From contig JACVTC010000002.1 of assembly GCA_016946835.1 (NCBI GenBank), positions 1-64,000 on the forward strand: DNA of 64,000 nt, written 5' to 3'. Numbering within the stretch: the stretch's first letter is position 1; each line of letters starts with the position of its first letter. A program made the translations under genes and the position numbers. This document shows, in pieces, positions 59,660-64,000 of this stretch. The notes beneath the pieces are model-generated. The model was not told where the DNA came from and made no database searches. It saw only the letters and a list, made by a program, of their open reading frames with translations. This DNA is from Neocallimastix lanati (nom. inval.) (lineage: Eukaryota; Neocallimastigomycota; Neocallimastigomycetes; Neocallimastigales; Neocallimastigaceae).

Positions 59660-61131
59660 TTATTGTGGACCAGCACTTTTAACAACAGAATTATAAACAT
59701 TATTAACATTTTCAGCTGAATATTGATATGGAACTGATGTAAGTCCATCAGTTCGAGTAATAGAATTACTATTGGCTGTGGATCCGAAATCATTATTACG
59801 TTGAACAACTGATCCTTCTTGTTTAGAATCAAGATTAGTGGAAATTGGTTTGTTAGCATTACGGAAAACGTTTCCTTCTACTAAAGCTTTAGCTCCCATA
59901 CGAATATTAACTGAAGAAGTATCTATATTTTCATAAACATTATTAAAGACATGACCAGTACCAAAACGAAGAGATGGAAGACGAGAACCAACATTCTTGA
60001 AGTAATTATGATGGTAGGTAATATGTAATTTACCAGTATCTTCACTAGCATTACTATCACTATGACCAATTAAAGAAGCCTTGTAATGATCATGAACATA
60101 ATTCCAAGAAATAGTAATGTAATCGGAAGCATGAGTGAAATCAATTAAACCATCATAATAATCTTTACCATGATTTCTATCATTGAAGAATTCACAATGA
60201 TCAACCCAAATATTTGTAGATTTTTGAGCATTAATACAATCTTTATTAGAACCTAAACAATAACTGAATTTAAGATTTTGAATAATGATATTTTTAGCAT
60301 TCTTAATCTTGAGACCAGCACCAGTAATACCTGAATTCTTATTAGCACCAATAAGAGAAGTATTAGAATTGACAGTAACATCAGCATTAAGTTTAATAAT
60401 TCCATTAACTTTAATGATCTTAGCATTATTTCCTTTAAGAGCAGTTTCTAATTGAGATTGATTTGAAACAGTAATAGTTTGACCACCACTACCACCATTA
60501 GTACCACCATTCATTGAAGCATAACCAATGACTCCTGAAGAAGCAGAAGCGTTAGATGTAGCATATTGAACATTTGGAGCATAATTATTATTTTGAGGAA
60601 TAGAAGCATTATTGATAGGGGCTTTATTATTGCCAGAGTTATTCACATTTGAATTATTCACATTTGAATTATTCACATTTGAATTATTCACATTTGAATT
60701 ATTCACATTTGAATTATTCACATTTGAATTATTCACATTTGAATTATTCACATTTGAATTATTAGCATTGGAAGAAGGAGAAACTTCATTTGAAGGAACA
60801 CATTGAGAATACCATTGATTCATGGGTTTACAAGCATAACCAGAAGAACAACAAGTTACACCATTCCAAGTAGAACTAATTAAAAATAATTAAAAAAATA
60901 TATGTATATAGAAAATATATAAAAAAAAGAAAATTTTTATATTTCATAATTAACATGATTTATCTTCAAATTAAATATTATTTTAAAATTTATATAAAAT
61001 TTTTCAAAATAATAATAAATAATTAAATAATTAAATAAATACCCTCCGCATTGACCAAATGGAGATGCACAATTAGCAGCAAAAACGGAAGCGATATTAA
61101 ATAAAGAAGTTAAAATAATAAATGATTTCAT
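59660..61131 (-). CDS. CBM1-pectate lyase (PL1), copy 8
   Basis: Exon 1 is 61131-61043 and exon 2 is 60875-59660, with a 167-nt intron; 434 aa, the longest of the set because the linker has eight SNVNN repeats. The linker end SGNNKAPINN is like copies 5 and 7, whereas SPSSNA and ENIDTSSVN are like copy 6, so the gene is a mosaic. Exon 1 protein is identical to copy 1. CBM1 and PL1 key residues are intact. Last gene of the array. Confidence 0.95.
60641..60760 (-). repeat. 15-bp coding minisatellite, eight units
   Basis: ATTCACATTTGAATT is repeated eight times without variation, encoding the linker pentapeptide of copy 8. Other copies have three or four units. Confidence 0.95.
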
Positions 61132-61456
61132 TTTTAATAACTATAAAAGATAAATGATTTATTAATAAAATATAATTATTTAATATATATATTTTTTTAT
61201 ATTTTTAATAAGTAAATATTTTTTATTTATTTAATAATTATAAAATATATTATTATTTACAAATACCAAAATAAAAAAAGATAAAGAAAATTTACTGTAT
61301 TTATAAAAAATTTTAATATTTTTATAAAAATTATAAATTAATGAAAAGTACTATATATATTAATTAAAATATATGAATATTATAAATAAATAAATAATAA
61401 CAATATTTAAAAATTTAGACTAAAATTTAATTTCATTATAATATTAATATAATAAA

Positions 61457-61473
61457 TGGAGGGAAAATTTTTA
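61457..61473 (-). promoter_or_regulatory. Conserved upstream motif 1, copy 8
   Basis: TGGAGGGAAAATTTTTA, 326 bases upstream. Confidence 0.5.
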
Positions 61474-61702
61474 TAAAGTTTATATATTAATAATTTATTA
61501 TATAATAAATTAAAAATTTATTAATAAATTTTAATAAATATTAAAATATATTTTATTTTTTTTAAATTAATTATCATTATTAATAAATTATATATTTAAA
61601 AAAAATTCTTTTTAAACTAATAGGATATTTTTTATAAAATTATTCTTCAAATTTTTTTATTGTTATATAAATTAAAATAATATAAATAAAATTTATACAC
61701 TT

Positions 61703-61742
61703 TTGTACAGGTAAATTGCTTGCCGTTATTTGTGGTGTACAT
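61703..61742 (-). promoter_or_regulatory. Conserved upstream motif 2, copy 8
   Basis: TTGTACAGGTAAATTGCTTG then CCGTTATTTGTGGTGTACAT, identical to copy 7, about 572-611 bases upstream. Confidence 0.4.
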
Positions 61743-62159
61743 ATTATTATTTAAGTTTACAATTTTCTTTAATTAAATATTATATTATATTAAAGTTTTG
61801 TTTCATGTTAATATTCTTATTATTTATAAATAATATTTATGTTTTATTATCATTATAAATTTTTCATGATTATTTACTTAATATTAATAAATATCTTTTC
61901 TATAAATTTATTGATAAAAAAAATATTAAATATGGGAATACTTCTATATGTATTTAAATAAATATATATATTTTTAAATTATTTAATATAAAATTAATAG
62001 ATTTAAATGAAATTAATATATGCAAATGCATGTTTTATTATTATATTTTAGACCTCCTTATCGTTACACAAAAATTGTCTTGAATCCGATTTTTATTGGA
62101 GGGCATTGTTGAAATTATAACTGAATTTTTTTATTATAAAATAAAATATTTATTTAATT

Positions 62160-62195
<36 letters not shown>

Positions 62196-62329
62196 TATAA
62201 TAAAAAATTACAGTTATAAATAAATATGAAAATATTTTATTTTATTTTTGTGTCATTTCGCAAAATTTCATTTCTCAAAAGTTTGATTTCGGAAAATTTT
62301 AATAAATAGATAAATAAATAATAAAATAA

Positions 62330-62612
62330 ATAAATAAAAAATAAAAGAAATAAAAAATAAAAAATAAAAAATAAAAAATAAAAAAAAAAAAAAAAAAAAA
62401 TAAAAAAATAAAAAAAAAAAAAAAAATATAAAAAATAAAAAAAAAAAAAATAATAAAAAAAAAATAAAAAAAATAAAAAAATAAAAAAAATATAAAAAAT
62501 ATAAAAAATAAAAAAAAAAAAAATAATAAAAAAAAAATAAAAAAAATAAAAAAATAAAAAAAATATAAAAAATATAAAAAATATAAAAAATATAAAAAAT
62601 ATAAAAAAAAAA
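62330..62612. repeat. A-rich minisatellite
   Basis: AAAAAT/AAAAAATAT units with a larger period of roughly 70 bases (compare about 62430-62500 with 62500-62570). Long Phe/Tyr/Ile-only reading frames on the minus strand are products of composition, not genes. Confidence 0.85.
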
Positions 62613-62680
62613 AAATAGATTCCACCTAAAATCATCCTAACTTTGTGCTACTTTTAACTCCCTTTTTTATGATGTCCTCA

Positions 62681-62682
<2 letters not shown>

Positions 62683-62722
<40 letters not shown>
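62683..62722. repeat. Poly-T run of 40
   Basis: Uninterrupted T tract within AT-rich non-coding DNA. Confidence 0.9.
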
Positions 62723-62725
<3 letters not shown>

Positions 62726-63359
62726 AGATTATTTATAAATATTTCTTTTATTAAAAAATTTTATTAGTAATTTAAGATTTTTTAAAATACTGCGCAAGGA
62801 CTTAAAAGTAAAAATGGTCAATTAATTATTGAAATATTATATTTTAATTTTAATAATTATATTTTAATTTTAATAATTATAACTTTTAAATTATTAATAT
62901 TTATTTTTTATATATATAAATAATAATATTAATCATATATATTTATTGAAATATTATAAACGTTTAAAATGTATAATAAAATATTTTATTTTTTTAAAGC
63001 TTTAATTCTAATGTATATTTATTATTATATAATGTATATATATATATATATATATTTTTCTTTTTTTTAAAAAATTAAATTTTAAATTTATTTATTTATT
63101 ATAGTTTTATTTATTTATTTTTATTTATTTAGTTATTTATTTAAATTAAATAAATTATTTATTTGTTTTACTATTAATTAATTTATTTATTTATTAACTT
63201 TTTTAAAAAATTTTACGAAATGAAACTTTCTGAAATGAAATTTTTTATGTAAATTTTTCGAAATGCACCTCCCCTGAATAAAATTATTTTATATTAATAA
63301 ATTACATAAATAGTCAATATAACTTCTCCCAGTTAGAGATACTGAACCACCGCATTCAG

Positions 63360-64000
63360 TTATCATATAGGAATAATTAATTTATTTTTATGTAAACTAT
63401 TAATATTTACAATTTATTAATAATTAAAGTTTTTATGTTCATTTGATTATATTATTAATTTTATCACAATTAATAACAAAAATATATTTATTAATATTAT
63501 AATATTATTCTAAAGTTAGAAATTTTATATTCAATTATATTTTCATATTCTTTAATGCTATATTAAAAATATATTAAATTAAGTTATGAACTCCATTAAT
63601 CTTTAAAAGAAAAAGTGAAAATAAGCATTTAGAATAGGACAATTTATGAAGAGAAGAAATCATTAGTCAAAAAAATAATGAAGTGCTATTCATAAATTAA
63701 ATAATAAACAATTAATATTGTTAAGTTGGATCAATGAAAATATAAACTTCTTTGAATAATAAATAAATTTTTGTGTAATTATTTATAAAATAAATTTCGT
63801 TGTAAAATTAATAGTTTATTTTTAATTATAAAAAAAAAATAAGCAAACCTTTTTTTTTATAATTAATATAGTTCATAACTTAATTTAATATATTTTTAAT
63901 ATAATTTTAAGCATATAATAATATAATTTAATATAAATTTTCAAATATATTAATTTGATACATTTGTGTTCATTTTCTTTGTTTACATTTTTTCATAAAA
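63360..64000. other. AT-rich window end with long inverted repeat
   Basis: No gene seen. It contains the 33-bp inverted repeat described separately, and the last 50 bases resemble 7991-8046. Confidence 0.6.
63560..63902. repeat. Inverted repeat, 33-bp perfect arms
   Basis: 63560-63592 is the exact reverse complement of 63870-63902; similarity continues imperfectly outward for some 40 more bases on both sides. The arms enclose 277 bases with no coding potential. It resembles a small non-autonomous inverted-repeat element, but no target duplication was established. Confidence 0.7.

Larger units (their letters stand above)
61132..62044. other. Upstream region of copy 8
   Basis: No gene. Array-type upstream sequence with both conserved motifs, running to an abrupt change of composition at about 62045 that marks the array edge. 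Confidence 0.7.
62045..63359. other. Array edge: LTR-like start, A-rich minisatellite, unknown insert
   Basis: No gene supported. 62045-62106 is more GC-containing and ends GGAGGGCAT just before TGTTGAAATTATAACTGAAT at 62107, the same first 20 bases as the solo LTR at 7165; this looks like a polypurine tract plus LTR start. A TTTA microsatellite (about 62160-62196), the A-rich minisatellite and a 40-T run follow. 62251-62300 and about 63213-63275 resemble each other in inverse orientation (CATTTCG, AAAATTT, TTCATTTC motifs). Confidence 0.45.

Noticed and set aside
60641-60760. Regular 15-bp repeats considered as a CRISPR-like array
   Set aside because: No spacers between units, in-frame within a gene, and the setting is eukaryotic.
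60612-60806. Plus-strand frame with repeated FELFT units
   Set aside because: Antisense reading of the SNVNN linker repeat of copy 8.
18085-61131. Possibility that the copies carry a dockerin for cellulosome assembly
   Set aside because: All eight proteins end in KSAGPQ straight after the PL1 fold; no additional Cys-rich module follows. The only Cys-rich module is the N-terminal CBM1.
62237-62635. Long minus-strand Phe/Tyr/Ile frames
   Set aside because: Produced by the A-rich minisatellite; no amino-acid complexity and no flanking gene signals.

Overview
The window looks like nuclear DNA of an anaerobic gut fungus (Neocallimastigomycota). This is an inference from four things: extreme A+T richness with long homopolymers and trinucleotide runs, very AT-rich GT-AG spliceosomal introns, secreted Asn-rich plant-wall enzymes carrying a fungal CBM1, and fungal-type Ty3/Gypsy and Ty1/Copia retrotransposons. 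No tRNA, rRNA or CRISPR feature was seen.

Layout. (1) 1-6079: a decayed plus-strand Gypsy element (Gypsy-1) whose left LTR is cut by the window edge. (2) 6080-8208: AT-rich DNA with hairpins and a probable solo LTR (7165-7798). (3) 8209-14138: a structurally complete minus-strand Gypsy element (Gypsy-2) with two 474-bp LTRs and a 5-bp target duplication, but with broken ORFs. (4) 14139-17405: LTR-like debris and a truncated minus-strand Copia fragment. (5) 18085-61131: eight near-identical two-exon genes for a secreted CBM1-pectate lyase (PL1), in the order <1 <2 3> 4> [Copia-1] <5 <6 <7 <8. (6) 35126-40909: a young Copia element (Copia-1) with a 5-bp target duplication, inserted in the spacer between copies 4 and 5. 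(7) 62045-64000: the array edge, LTR-like sequence, A-rich minisatellite and inverted repeats.

The pectate lyase array is the main content. Each gene has an 89-nt first exon (signal peptide plus the first third of the CBM1), a 165-169-nt intron, and a long second exon (rest of the CBM1, Asn/Ser linker, PL1 catalytic domain). The mature enzyme should be secreted, bind cellulose through the CBM1 and cut polygalacturonate; no dockerin is present, so it is probably a free enzyme. All eight copies keep the family motifs and open frames. Spacers are duplicated with the genes. Copies 5+6 and 7+8 form a second-order repeat of about 10.8 kb. Copies 3+4 lie in an inverted block of about 7.9 kb whose two junctions can be read in the sequence. 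A 17-nt G-rich motif is kept about 310-340 nt upstream of every copy (with an LTR inserted in between at copy 6), and a second longer motif about 555-600 nt upstream of most.

The retrotransposons supply most of the remaining recognisable coding sequence. All are broken by frameshifts and stop codons even where the LTRs are nearly identical, so sequencing indels, rapid mutation and non-autonomy all remain possible. Gypsy-1 and Gypsy-2 both abut the base of a hairpin, a possible insertion preference.
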